A DNA stretch of 64,000 nucleotides from Mycolicibacterium bacteremicum. GTDB lineage: Bacteria > Actinomycetota > Actinomycetes > Mycobacteriales > Mycobacteriaceae. Shown here piece by piece: positions 41,834 to 50,962 of this stretch (within the stretch, counting starts at the first letter, position 1; each line of letters opens with the position of its first letter). Both the position numbers and the translations under genes were made by a program. The notes under the pieces were generated by a model. That model was not told where the DNA came from. It saw only the letters and a program-made list of their open reading frames with translations, and did no database searches. Where the stretch lies: NCBI RefSeq assembly GCF_943913955.1, contig NZ_CALUAE010000012.1, positions 32,545 through 96,544 of the forward strand, in the 5' to 3' direction.

Positions 41834-42264
41834 GTGGCGTCGACGAATCGACTGCGCACCTCGGGCGGCGGGATGGGGCAGGTGTCGTACTGTCCGCCGA
41901 CGCGGTAGCGCACCGTGGCGAACGCGGCGTACAACCGGTCCCGGACCGAGGGCGGGATGACCCGCGCGGCCAGCGCCAGCTTCCAGAAGCCACCGAGATA
42001 GTCGGCCACCTGAAGCAGCGCCGCCGACTGGGTGCTCACCGTTTCCCGCGCTGACCCCGGATCACGCACGAAGACAACGGTATCCAGGTCCGCCAGGTAC
42101 GGATGCCGAGCGATGATGTCGCGGGCGAAATCGCTGTCCAGCGCGGCGAACCGCAGTGTCCCGCGGCTGTCGAAGCGCAGGATTGTCCGGACGGCACCGT
42201 TGCACACCCCGCACACACCGTCGTAGAGCAGGACGGGTGCATTCGATTCGGTCGGCGTGCTCAT
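41824..42264 (-). CDS. DCC family thiol-disulfide oxidoreductase-like protein
   Basis: The 146-residue DUF393 protein carries the family signature LLYDGVCGVCN (residues 12-22), with the DxxCxxC motif that resembles a thioredoxin-like redox site. GGAGG is 6 nt before the ATG at 42264. Members are thought to be disulfide oxidoreductases, but few have been studied. It is convergent to the NDH-like gene, with a 10-bp overlap. A later cysteine (YDTCPIPPP) also exists. Confidence 0.85.
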   Translation of the reverse strand: MSTPTESNAPVLLYDGVCGVCNGAVRTILRFDSRGTLRFAALDSDFARDIIARHPYLADLDTVVFVRDPGSARETVSTQSAALLQVADYLGGFWKLALAARVIPPSVRDRLYAAFATVRYRVGGQYDTCPIPPPEVRSRFVDATYG

Positions 42265-42332
42265 CGGATCCTCCAGATTCTGTTCGACGCTACTCCAGGG
42301 GTTTCCCGGACCACGGGTGCGGAAACGGTGCT

Positions 42333-42358
42333 GTTTCGCGGTGGCGACCCGCGGGCAT
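42333..42358 (+). promoter_or_regulatory. Candidate SigF-type promoter of the YihY gene
   Basis: GTTT (42333-42336), 16 nt, GGGCAT (42353-42358): one base from the mycobacterial SigF pattern GTTT-N15-17-GGGTAT. It would give a leader of about 38 nt before the ATG at 42403. Pattern only. Confidence 0.35.
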
Positions 42359-42402
42359 GTCCTCGATCCGTTCCGAACCCATCGATCTCGGGAGTGTCCG
42401 TG

Positions 42403-43563
42403 ATGAAGACGTTGGTGGCCCTGGTCGGCGGACTGCTGGCCGGCGTTCTGCTCGGCAGGCGCGCCACGCCTCAGCCACCCTCCGTCACCCGGTCCGCACC
42501 GACCCCCGCGGTCACGGCGGCCGAACCGGATCCCGATGACGCACCCGACCCCGACGACCCGTCCAAACCCGATTCACCGGCGGACCTGACCAAGCCATCG
42601 CTGTTCTACGTCCTGCGCAAGACGGCCCGCGAGTTCGGTTCCGACCAGTGCACCGACCTCGCCGCGGCGCTGACCTACTACGCCGTACTGTCGCTGTTCC
42701 CCGCGCTCGTGGTGATGGTGTCCCTGCTCGGCGTCTTCGGTGAGGGGAAACGGACCACCGACGCCGTCCTGCAGATCGTCGAGGATCTGGGCCCGTCCTC
42801 GGCGGTGGACACCTTGCGGGCGCCCATCCAGCAGCTCGTGGAGGCGCCGTCGGCCGGGCTGGCGCTCGTCATCGGTATCGCCGGCGCGCTGTGGTCGGCG
42901 TCGGGATACATCGGCGCGTTCGGCCGCGCGATGAACCGCATCTACGAGGTCGAGGAGGGCCGGCCCGTCTGGAAATTGCGGCCGATCCAACTGCTGCTCA
43001 CCTTCGCCGGCCTGGTCTCCGCGGCGGCGGTCGCGTTCCTGCTCGCCGTCAGCGGCCCCATCGCCGGCGCGGTGGGTGATGCCGTCGGGCTCGGTCCGGC
43101 GGCCCAGACCACCTGGAACATCGCCCGGTTCCCGATCATCCTGGTCCTGGTGATCGGGGCGGTCGCGGTGCTGTACTACGCGGCCCCCAACGTCCAGCAG
43201 CCCACATTCCGCTGGATCAGCGTCGGAGCCGCCGCCGCCATCCTGATCTGGGTCGTCGCCTCCGTCGCATTCGGCTTCTACGTCGCGAACTTCGGCAGCT
43301 ACAACAAGACTTACGGCGCGCTGGCCGGCGTCATCGTCTTCCTGCTGTGGTTGTGGATCACGAACCTCGCCCTGTTGTTCGGGGCCGAACTGGACGCCGA
43401 GCTCGAGCGGGGCCGACAACTGCAGGCCGGCATCGCCGCCGAACGCGAGCTCCAGCTGCCGCCGCGGGACAGCCGCCTCACCGAGAAGAACCAGGCCAAG
43501 GAGGAGTCCGACATCGCGCACGGCAGGCAGCTGCGTGAGTCTCGCGGCCGCGACGACGGCTGA
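42403..43563 (+). CDS. YihY/BrkB family membrane protein
   Basis: The 386-residue protein has an N-terminal glycine-rich membrane segment (LVALVGGLLAGVLLGRR), an acidic linker with PDPDDAPDPDDPSKPDSP, and a YihY/virulence factor BrkB domain of about six helices (from about 80), with DLAAALTYYAVLSLFPALVV and LWSASGYIGAFGRAMNRIYE. A charged C-terminal tail (residues 340-386) is cytosolic. The extra first helix plus Asp-rich linker is not typical of E. coli YihY. GGGAG lies 8 nt before the ATG. The function of this family is not established. Confidence 0.88.
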   Translation: MKTLVALVGGLLAGVLLGRRATPQPPSVTRSAPTPAVTAAEPDPDDAPDPDDPSKPDSPADLTKPSLFYVLRKTAREFGSDQCTDLAAALTYYAVLSLFPALVVMVSLLGVFGEGKRTTDAVLQIVEDLGPSSAVDTLRAPIQQLVEAPSAGLALVIGIAGALWSASGYIGAFGRAMNRIYEVEEGRPVWKLRPIQLLLTFAGLVSAAAVAFLLAVSGPIAGAVGDAVGLGPAAQTTWNIARFPIILVLVIGAVAVLYYAAPNVQQPTFRWISVGAAAAILIWVVASVAFGFYVANFGSYNKTYGALAGVIVFLLWLWITNLALLFGAELDAELERGRQLQAGIAAERELQLPPRDSRLTEKNQAKEESDIAHGRQLRESRGRDDG

Positions 43564-43587
43564 GCGATCCGCGGCGATAATCGGCCG

Positions 43588-44133
43588 GTGCCGCACCTAC
43601 GTTTCTATGCCGAGGGGGAGGACCACCGTGCCGTCGTCGACACCGTCTTCGCCCAGGGCGAGTTCGTGGTGTACGAGATGCACGGCGAGGACGCACCGGT
43701 ACGGCGTTTCGACGAACCCGCCGCGGTACCGGCGGCGCCGTACGGCACGCACTTGATGCTGCACGTCACGGCGGCCGGTGGCCGCCCGCTGCTGGATCGC
43801 GACGTGATCGGTGGCTGGGGGTTGATCCAGCTGAGCTTCGGGACCTTCTTCGGCGGACACGAGCTGCGGTGGAGCACAACCAACCACAACTCACCGACCC
43901 GGGCGCAGAAGTGGGCCGGCAGCTACCCCGAGTACGGCGACCCACGGGACTGGGACTGGAGGGAGATCAGTCGGGCGTCCGGGCGGCTCAACCGGCGTAT
44001 CCGCACCCTGGCCGTGGACACCGTCGGCCCGCACCCGGTGCTGCCGGACGCGGGCGAGCTGATCAGGCGGCACCGGCTGACCCATGTGTACGGCACCGGC
44101 ATCCACGACCGACCGCCGCCGGGCCTGCTGTAA
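43588..44133 (+). CDS. Hypothetical protein upstream of topoNM
   Basis: The 181-residue soluble protein has no signal, no membrane segment and only weak family cues. Notable segments are YAEGEDHRAVVDTVFAQGE, GWGLIQLSFGTFFGGHELRW and a C-terminal HRLTHVYGTGIHDRPPPG. Several aromatic and histidine residues are conserved-looking, but I cannot assign a function. The GTG at 43588 has GATAAT at 43576-43581, 6 nt upstream, so it is probably leaderless. It lies 135 bp before topoN on the same strand; cotranscription is possible but a separate topoN promoter (TACGAT at 44225) is also visible. Confidence 0.65.
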   Translation: MPHLRFYAEGEDHRAVVDTVFAQGEFVVYEMHGEDAPVRRFDEPAAVPAAPYGTHLMLHVTAAGGRPLLDRDVIGGWGLIQLSFGTFFGGHELRWSTTNHNSPTRAQKWAGSYPEYGDPRDWDWREISRASGRLNRRIRTLAVDTVGPHPVLPDAGELIRRHRLTHVYGTGIHDRPPPGLL

Positions 44134-44268
44134 CCGGTCTCACACTGGCTGACCACGCATGATGTTTTCCCCGCCGCCCGCCGCCCACCCGGCTCGGATG
44201 CGCGGAGATGTCGGGCAGGCGGACTACGATTTCCCCGGCACCCCCGGCCCCGATGGAGAGAACGAGCA

Positions 44269-46302
44269 GTGAGTTACAACGCCGCAGACATCACCGAACT
44301 CGATGATGTCCAGCACACCCGTCTGCGGCCGGCGGTCAACCTGGGACTCGACGTCCTCAACACCGCCCTGCGCGAGCTGGTGGACAACGCGATCGAAGAG
44401 GTCGCCGATCCCAGCCACGGCGGGTCGACCGTCACCATCACCCTGCACGCCGACGGCTCGGTGAGCGTCGCCGACGACGGCCGCGGCCTGCCCGTCGACT
44501 CCGACCCGGTGACGGGTAAGAACGGCATCGTCAAGACGCTGGGCACCGCGCGCGCCGGCGGCAAGTTCTCCGCACACACCGATGCCGCCAGCACCGGCGC
44601 CGGCCTCAACGGGATCGGCGCCGCGGCAGCCGTATTCATCTCCGCCCGCACCGATGTGACGGTGCGCCGTGCGGGCAAGACCTATCTGCAGAGTTTCGGC
44701 GCCGGATACCCCGGGACGTTCGAGGGCAAGGATTTCGACCCCGAGGCGCCGTTCACCCGGGCCGACACCCAGAAGCTGCGCGGCACCGGCAATCGCAAGC
44801 CGGACGCGCACGGCACCGAGGTCCGCATCCTGTTCGACAAGGCCGTGGTGCCGGACTCCACCATCGATGTCGGCGAGGTGCTGCTGCGCGCGCACGCCGC
44901 CGCGCGGATGTCCCCCGGTGTGCACCTCACCGTCGTCGACGAGGGCTGGCCCGGTGAGGAGATCCCGGCGTCGCTGCTCGAACCGTTCGACGGCCCGTGG
45001 GGCAGCGACACCCTGCTCGATCTGATGTGCACCGCTGCGGGCACCCCGTCACCTGCCGTGCGCGCGGTGGTGGAGGGCCGCGGCGAATACACCACCGGAC
45101 GCGGGCCGACCCCGTTCCGGTGGTCGCTGACCGCCGGCCCGGCCGAGCCCGCCACCGTCGCGGCGTTCTGCAACACCGTGCGTACCCCCGGCGGCGGCTC
45201 GCACCTGACGGCCGCGATGAAGGGCCTGTCCGAGGCGCTGGCCGACCGCGCGTCGCGGATCCGCGACCTGGGTCTGGCCAAGGGCGAAGACGGCCCGGAG
45301 CCACAGGATTTCGTGGCGGTGACCGCGCTGGCCGTCGACACCCGGGCCCCCGACGTGGCCTGGGATTCCCAGGCCAAGACCGCGGTGTCCTCGCGGTCGC
45401 TCAACGTGGCGATGGCCCCCGATGTGGCGCGCAGCGTGACCATCTGGGCGGCCAACCCGGCCAACGGCGACACCGTGTCGCTCTGGACGAAGCTGGCGCT
45501 GGAGTCGGCGCGGGCCCGGCGCAGCGCCGAGGGTGCCAAGGCCCGGTCCCGCGCGGCGTCGAAGGCCAAGGGACTGGGCACCAACCTGTCCCTACCGCCG
45601 AAGCTGCTGCCCAGCCGGGAGACCGGCCGCGGGTCCGGCGCCGAACTGTTCCTGTGCGAGGGCGATTCGGCGCTGGGCACCATCAAGGCGGCCCGCGACG
45701 CCACCTTCCAGGCCGCCTTCCCACTGAAAGGCAAGCCGCCCAACGTATATGGCTTCGCGATCAGCAAGGCCAGGGTCAAGGACGAGTTCGATTCCATCGA
45801 GCGCATCCTGGGCTGCGGACTGCGCGACAACTGCGATCCGGAACTGTGCCGGTATGACCGCATCCTGTTCGCTTCCGACGCCGACCCCGACGGCGGCAAC
45901 ATCAACTCCAGCCTGATCTCGATGTTCCTGGACTTCTATCGTCCGCTCGTCGAGGCCGGGATGGTGTACGTGACGCTGCCCCCGCTGTTCGTCGTCAAGG
46001 ACGGCACCGAGCGGATCTACTGTCAGGACGAGTCCGAGCGCGACGCCGCCGTTGCCGAGCTGAAGGCCAGGTCCAAGCGCAAGGTCGAGGTGCAGCGCAA
46101 CAAGGGTCTCGGCGAGATGGACGCCGACGACTTCTGGAACACCGTGCTGGATCCGGAGCGGCGCACCGTGATCCGGCTGCACCCTGACGACAGCGAGAAG
46201 AAGCTGCACCACACCTTGTTCGGCGGGCCGCCCGAGGGCCGGCGCACGTGGATGGCCGATGTGGCCGCCCGCGTCGACACCTCCGCACTCGACCTGACAT
46301 AG
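44269..46302 (+). CDS. topoN: Type IIA topoisomerase ATPase/Toprim subunit (TopoN-like)
   Basis: The 677-residue protein is a GyrB/ParE homologue. The GHKL ATPase domain has RELVDNAIEEV, DDGRGLPV and a glycine loop GLNGIGAA. The transducer domain follows. The Toprim domain has EGDSA (Glu464) and DADPDGG (D537, D539, D541), which bind the catalytic magnesium ions. It differs from housekeeping GyrB throughout. M. smegmatis has a second type II enzyme, TopoNM, of this subunit design. Its published activity includes introducing positive supercoils; that is from the literature, not this sequence. The GTG at 44269 has GGAGAG 8 nt upstream. topoM follows 9 nt later. Confidence 0.85.
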   Translation: MSYNAADITELDDVQHTRLRPAVNLGLDVLNTALRELVDNAIEEVADPSHGGSTVTITLHADGSVSVADDGRGLPVDSDPVTGKNGIVKTLGTARAGGKFSAHTDAASTGAGLNGIGAAAAVFISARTDVTVRRAGKTYLQSFGAGYPGTFEGKDFDPEAPFTRADTQKLRGTGNRKPDAHGTEVRILFDKAVVPDSTIDVGEVLLRAHAAARMSPGVHLTVVDEGWPGEEIPASLLEPFDGPWGSDTLLDLMCTAAGTPSPAVRAVVEGRGEYTTGRGPTPFRWSLTAGPAEPATVAAFCNTVRTPGGGSHLTAAMKGLSEALADRASRIRDLGLAKGEDGPEPQDFVAVTALAVDTRAPDVAWDSQAKTAVSSRSLNVAMAPDVARSVTIWAANPANGDTVSLWTKLALESARARRSAEGAKARSRAASKAKGLGTNLSLPPKLLPSRETGRGSGAELFLCEGDSALGTIKAARDATFQAAFPLKGKPPNVYGFAISKARVKDEFDSIERILGCGLRDNCDPELCRYDRILFASDADPDGGNINSSLISMFLDFYRPLVEAGMVYVTLPPLFVVKDGTERIYCQDESERDAAVAELKARSKRKVEVQRNKGLGEMDADDFWNTVLDPERRTVIRLHPDDSEKKLHHTLFGGPPEGRRTWMADVAARVDTSALDLT

Positions 46303-46311
46303 GAGATTTTC

Positions 46312-48456
46312 GTGACCGCCACCCTCGACGTTCCCGAACAGAACCCCGATCTGGTGCTCGATCAGAGCGCCGACGACTACTGGAACCACTACCAGCTGAC
46401 CTTCGCGCTCTACAGCGTCAGCGACCGTGCCATCCCGTCGGCGTTCGACGGGCTCAAGCCCGGCCAGCGGCGCCTGCTCTATCAGATGCACGAGTCCGGC
46501 CTGCAGCCCGGGAACAAGCCGCAGAAGTCGTCCAAGATCTGCTCGGCAGTCACCGGCAACCTGCACCCGCACGGCGGCGCGTCGATGTACGGGGCGGCCG
46601 CGCTGATGGCCGCCGAGTTCCAGCGGGTGAAGGTCATCGACGGGCAGGGCGCTTTTCCCCGCATCCAGGGCGATATCCCGGCCGCCGACCGCTACACCGA
46701 GATGCGGTTGTCGGCGCAGGGCGCTGCGCTGACCGCCGAGCTGAACGACCACGCCGTCCCGATGGTGCAGACCTTCGACGGCGAGTGGACCGAACCGACG
46801 ATGCTGCCCGCGCAGTGGCCGGTGCTGCTGTGCAACGGTGCGGTCGGCATCGCCGAGGGTTGGGCCACCAAGGTGCCCGCGCACAATCCGCGCGAGGTCA
46901 TGGCGGCCTGCCGGGCCCTGCTCGCCCGGCCCAACACCACCGATGACACCCTGATGAAACTGATCCCGGGTCCCGACTGGGGTTGTGGTGCAACCGTTGT
47001 CGGCACCGCAGGGCTGCGGGAGTACATCACCACCGGTCGCGGCCAACTCACCGTGCGCGGCACCGTCAGTGTCGACGGCAAGAACTGTGTGATCACCGAG
47101 TTGCCGCCCGGTGTTGCGAGCAATACCGTGCAGGAACGGATCCGGGCCCTGGTGGAGTCCGGCGAGATGTCCGGTGTCGCCGACATGTCGGACCTGACCG
47201 ACCGCCGCAACGGCCTGCGCATCGTCGTCACCGCCAAGCGCGGTTACAGCGCCGAGCAGATCCGCGATCAACTGCTGGCGCTGACTCCGCTGGAGTCCAC
47301 CTTCGCCGCCAGCCTGGTCGCACTCGACGAGGACCGGGTGCCGCGCTGGTGGAATGTGCGCGAGTTGATCGGCGCCTTCCTGCATCTGCGGGATTCGGTG
47401 GTCCTGCACCGCAGCGAGTACCGGCTGGAGCGGGTCACCGCGCGGCGCCATCTGGTGGCCGGCCTGATGAAGATCCACCTGGACATCGACGCCGCCGTCG
47501 CGGTGATCCGCGGCTCCGACACCGTCGACGATGCGCGCCGGGGCCTGCAGGAACGCTTCGAGATCGACGAGGAACAGGCCAATTACGTTCTGGCCCTTCA
47601 GCTTCGCCGGCTGACCAAGCTCGATGTGATCGAACTGCAGGCCGAGGCGGACAAGCTGGACGCCGAGTTCGCCGAGCTCACCGAGCTGGTGGCCAATCCC
47701 GATGCGCGCCGCAAGGTGATCGACAAGGAGCTGGTCGAGACCGCGAAGCTGTTCAAGGGGCCCGAGTTCGACCGGCGCACCGTGCTCGACACCGACGCCA
47801 CGCCCGTGACCGCCGGTGCCGACGAGGACGGGCCCCGCGAGCGCAAGGTCAACGCGGCCTGGCGTCTGGATGACCGCGGGGTGTTCTCGGACAGTCACGG
47901 TGATCTGCTGACCTCCGGCCTGGGCTGGGCGGTGTGGACCGATGGGCGGGTCAAGTTCACCAACGGCAACGGCCTGCCGTTCAAGATCCGCGATATCCCG
48001 GTCGCACCGGATATCACCGGCCTGCTGCGCTCCGGTGTGCTGGCCGAGGGTTATCACCTGGCGCTGGTGACGCGCCGCGGGAAGGTGCTGCGCATCGATC
48101 CGGCCGCGGTGAATCCGCAGGGCGCCGCGGGCAACGGGGTTGCCGGGGTCAAGCTCTCGGGCGAGGACGACGAGGTGATCGCCGCGCTGCCGCTGTCCTG
48201 CCAGAACGGCGAGGCCATCCTGTCGATCTCCGAAAAGGGCTGGAAGGTCACCGAAGTCGCCGATATTCCGGTCAAGGGCCGCGGCGGCGCCGGTGTCGGA
48301 TTCCACCCGTTCGTGGGCGGCGAGGCAGCGCTGTTGTCGGCGGCCGTCTCGGCGACCGGTTACGTGCGCGGTAAGCGCGCGGTGCGTGCCGAGAAGCGGG
48401 CCAAGGCGTCGACCAAGGGGTCCGGCACCGATGTGACACCGGCGGAACCGTCCTGA
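46312..48456 (+). CDS. topoM: Type IIA topoisomerase DNA-cleaving subunit (TopoM-like)
   Basis: The 714-residue protein is a GyrA/ParC homologue. The winged-helix 5Y-CAP domain ends in the catalytic tyrosine Tyr128 (AADRYTEMRLS), and the tower and coiled-coil follow (LQLRRLTKLDVIELQAEAD). The C-terminal region has repeated beta-blade-like units, for example GVAGVKLSGEDDEVIA and VKGRGGAGVGF, but not the QRRGGKG box of gyrase. The GTG at 46312 is preceded by AGGAG. With topoN it forms an A2B2 enzyme that passes one duplex through another. A basic tail (KRAVRAEKRAKAS) may bind DNA. Confidence 0.87.
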   Translation: MTATLDVPEQNPDLVLDQSADDYWNHYQLTFALYSVSDRAIPSAFDGLKPGQRRLLYQMHESGLQPGNKPQKSSKICSAVTGNLHPHGGASMYGAAALMAAEFQRVKVIDGQGAFPRIQGDIPAADRYTEMRLSAQGAALTAELNDHAVPMVQTFDGEWTEPTMLPAQWPVLLCNGAVGIAEGWATKVPAHNPREVMAACRALLARPNTTDDTLMKLIPGPDWGCGATVVGTAGLREYITTGRGQLTVRGTVSVDGKNCVITELPPGVASNTVQERIRALVESGEMSGVADMSDLTDRRNGLRIVVTAKRGYSAEQIRDQLLALTPLESTFAASLVALDEDRVPRWWNVRELIGAFLHLRDSVVLHRSEYRLERVTARRHLVAGLMKIHLDIDAAVAVIRGSDTVDDARRGLQERFEIDEEQANYVLALQLRRLTKLDVIELQAEADKLDAEFAELTELVANPDARRKVIDKELVETAKLFKGPEFDRRTVLDTDATPVTAGADEDGPRERKVNAAWRLDDRGVFSDSHGDLLTSGLGWAVWTDGRVKFTNGNGLPFKIRDIPVAPDITGLLRSGVLAEGYHLALVTRRGKVLRIDPAAVNPQGAAGNGVAGVKLSGEDDEVIAALPLSCQNGEAILSISEKGWKVTEVADIPVKGRGGAGVGFHPFVGGEAALLSAAVSATGYVRGKRAVRAEKRAKASTKGSGTDVTPAEPS

Positions 48457-48513
48457 TCGGTCGAGCCGCGCAATTCGGTTGACGAAGCTGCCCATTGGGG
48501 AGATGGTTCGTGC

Positions 48514-49038
48514 GTGATCGTTCGACGCGAAACCGCTGATGACATCGGCGCCATCAGCGCTGTGACGGCGGCCGCCTTCAGCGAGGCCGCCCGCAACGCC
48601 CCGCCGGTCGAGCCCGGCGAAGTCACGCTGATCTCGTGGTTGCGCGCGGATCCTGGCTGGATCCCGGAGCTTTCACTTGTCGGCGTCGATGACGACGGGA
48701 ACATCATCGGTCACGTCGTGGCCACCCGCGGTGACGTCGACGGTGCACCGGCACTGGGCCTCGGGCCGCTCAGTGTCGCGCCGCAACAACAGGGTTCGGG
48801 AGTCGGTGCAGGGCTCATGCACACTGTGCTGGGGGCGGCGGACGCGCTCGGCGAATCGCTGGTGTGCCTGCTCGGCGAGCCCGGCTACTACCGTCGGTTC
48901 GGGTTTGTTCCCGCCGCTACGACCGGGGTGATGGCGCCGGACCCGTTGTGGGGTGACTACTTTCAGATCCGGACGCTCACAGCGTACGAGGGCCAGGCGG
49001 GCCGCTTCCGTTACGCGGCGCCGTTCACCAGGGTGTAG
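48514..49038 (+). CDS. GNAT family N-acetyltransferase
   Basis: The 174-residue protein has the GNAT fold with GPLSVAPQQQGSGVGAGLM (acetyl-CoA loop) and LLGEPGYYRRFGFVPA (motif B), the pattern of the YhbS-like group. The GTG at 48514 is 57 nt after the topoM stop; GATGGT 6 nt upstream could be a weak leaderless -10. Its substrate is unknown. It closes the topoNM neighbourhood before a lower-GC gap. Confidence 0.85.
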   Translation: MIVRRETADDIGAISAVTAAAFSEAARNAPPVEPGEVTLISWLRADPGWIPELSLVGVDDDGNIIGHVVATRGDVDGAPALGLGPLSVAPQQQGSGVGAGLMHTVLGAADALGESLVCLLGEPGYYRRFGFVPAATTGVMAPDPLWGDYFQIRTLTAYEGQAGRFRYAAPFTRV

Positions 49039-49547
49039 CGGGTTGGCATTTGGCCGTCACGTAATCGTTTGCGCTTGTTGATGCTGGGCGTGAGGCGGTA
49101 GAGCCGGTGTGATGCCTCAGGGTATCGGCGACAGTTGATCCCATCGGCCTTCGCGCGCCGACGTCAAAGCACAGAAGAACTTTTAGGAGATGCCGGCGCT
49201 CGACGCAGAACGTCGAGACCGCCCCACGCGGCGCGCCATCTTGCAACTGCCAGATCAGACCGAGGCGTCGATGGGTTCATTCAGTCACTACCCGAGCTTC
49301 GGGGCAGAAGTCCACCACGGTCACCACCACCGGAGTGTCATCGAACAAACTGACAATAGTGGTTGCGCCACTGGATTTCTCGACGTAAGATCGAACACAA
49401 GTTCGAATGCAACATCGCTCCCAATCTTTACCTGGTGAGCGCCAGACCGTGGCCCCGGTCGCGGCAAGGTTGCCCTGGTCTTGCGGGACCAGGCATGTGT
49501 TGCCTCATCGTGCCCTCGGGCACCGAGTGTGAAAGCCGGTATCCATC
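49039..49547. other. 509-bp non-coding, lower-GC region before the HNH gene
   Basis: Base composition drops relative to both sides. Short frames here (for example 49190-49438) have no family features and are rejected. The region holds the SOS-type promoter at 49363-49406 and a leader of about 140 nt before the HNH start. AGGAG directly abutting ATG at 49190 is too close to serve as a ribosome site. Confidence 0.6.
49363..49406 (+). promoter_or_regulatory. LexA-controlled promoter with perfect SOS box
   Basis: TTGCGC (49363-49368) and TAAGAT (49386-49391) are 17 bp apart. TCGAAC-acaa-GTTCGA at 49391-49406 is a perfect match to the mycobacterial SOS box TCGAAC-N4-GTTCGA and covers the -10/+1 region. 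LexA binding there would block transcription of the HNH gene at 49548 until DNA damage. Confidence 0.8.
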
Positions 49548-50909
49548 ATGGACGCCACCCATTTCGACTCATTTGTCGATGCGCTGATCGATGACCTCAC
49601 CCCGTCGCCGCCGCCGGACGATGAGGGTGACCGGAGGCTGTTTCATCTGTTGGAGTGTCCGCGGCCGGTTGTTGACGACGAGGCGCTGTTGGCGGTGCTG
49701 GCTGCGGCGGTGACGGTACGCAACCTGGCCGACCATGTCATTGCCTCGGCGGCCGCGGCTGCCGAACGCGCCGGGATCCCGGGCCGGCGACACCTGAAGT
49801 CGGGCACCGATCTACTGAATCTGCTCGGCATGGCGCCGGGGGCGGCGGTGCGCGCGGTGCGGGTGGGCCGCGCGGCACACCTGCTGCCGGCCCTGACCAC
49901 CGCACAACGCCTGGGTGGGATCAGCATCGAGTTCGCCGACGCCGTCGGCAAAGGCGTCACCCACATCAACGCCAGAACCGAACTGTCCGAGCAGGATCGG
50001 GCTGCCGTGGTGACGAAACTGATGACTCAGACGACCCCGGCCGAAGTGGGCAAGAAGGCTCGGGCGATCGCCATCGACCGCACCGCAGACCTACCACCGG
50101 AAGAGCGTGCGGTACCGGTCGCCGAGGACACCGACCTCAACACCATGACCCTGGTTTTGGGCGAGGAGGGCCGCTACGAGGCCACCCTCAACCTGGACGT
50201 GGGAACCGGGGAAGAACTGTGCGCTGCGCTGGATCCGTTGTGCCGGCCGGTGCCGCTGCCGGACGGATCACCGGACCCGCGGCCGATCGAGCAGCGCCGG
50301 GGCGATGCCATCGGGCAGATCCTGCGGACCTATCTGTCGCACTCGACACGGCCCATGTCCGGTGGGGTGCTACCGCACGTCACGCTCATCCGACCTGGTG
50401 GTGCGGTGGGGATGCACGGGGACGAGTCGGTGGACCGGCGCGGTGTGGGTGGCGAGGAGGCGGCGGACCGGCTCGGCTTCGGCGGACCCGTCAGCGCGGC
50501 GACCGCGGATCTGATCGCGTGCGATTCGACGTTGACGAACGTGATCGTCGACTACTCCGGGGTGCCGCTCGATGTCGGGCGCGCCGAGCGACTGTTCACC
50601 CCAGCAATCCGGAAAGCACTGGGCGTGCGCGACGGCGGGTGCGCGTACCCGGGGTGCGGTCGGCCGGTGTCCTGGTGCGACGCCCACCACATCCAACCCT
50701 GGAGCGACGGTGGCACAACAAGTCTGGACAACGGCGTGTTGTTGTGCCGGCTGCACCACAGCCTCATCCACCACGGTGGCTGGCAGGTCTACCTCGGCCG
50801 CGACCGACACCCCTGGTTCATCCCACCCCACAAGCCGGGCGAACCCGAACCCGAGCACCTGCGCTCCCACAACCGACGCACCATGACCGACCTACCGTTT
50901 GCCGCTTGA
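49548..50909 (+). CDS. DUF222/HNH endonuclease-type protein (13E12 family)
   Basis: The 453-residue protein has an N-terminal DUF222 helical domain (with LLAVLAAAVTVRNLADHVIA) and a C-terminal HNH domain: GCAYPGCGRPVSWCDAHHI with His380-His381, NGVLLCRLHH and three CxxC-type cysteines for zinc. This is the 13E12 repeat-family layout found many times in mycobacterial genomes. The M. tuberculosis REP13E12 elements serve as phage phiRv1 integration sites, and several members are LexA-regulated. The ATG at 49548 lies about 140 nt past a perfect SOS box. The true nuclease target is unknown. A 93-nt structured DNA element follows 53 nt after the stop. Confidence 0.9.
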   Translation: MDATHFDSFVDALIDDLTPSPPPDDEGDRRLFHLLECPRPVVDDEALLAVLAAAVTVRNLADHVIASAAAAAERAGIPGRRHLKSGTDLLNLLGMAPGAAVRAVRVGRAAHLLPALTTAQRLGGISIEFADAVGKGVTHINARTELSEQDRAAVVTKLMTQTTPAEVGKKARAIAIDRTADLPPEERAVPVAEDTDLNTMTLVLGEEGRYEATLNLDVGTGEELCAALDPLCRPVPLPDGSPDPRPIEQRRGDAIGQILRTYLSHSTRPMSGGVLPHVTLIRPGGAVGMHGDESVDRRGVGGEEAADRLGFGGPVSAATADLIACDSTLTNVIVDYSGVPLDVGRAERLFTPAIRKALGVRDGGCAYPGCGRPVSWCDAHHIQPWSDGGTTSLDNGVLLCRLHHSLIHHGGWQVYLGRDRHPWFIPPHKPGEPEPEHLRSHNRRTMTDLPFAA

Positions 50910-50962
50910 CCCAGAACTGCACCGCAACTTGAAAACTACATAGTGGATACCAGCGCCACCGG

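Noticed and set aside
45592..48495. Open frame of 967 codons on the minus strand across topoN and topoM
   Set aside because: It is antisense to two genes with clear topoisomerase motifs. The product is low-complexity, rich in Arg, Gly, His and Gln, as expected of antisense frames in GC-rich DNA.
49190..49438. Possible 82-residue gene in the gap before the HNH gene
   Set aside because: No family features, the ribosome site abuts the ATG, and it overlaps the SOS promoter, so I treat the block as regulatory DNA.
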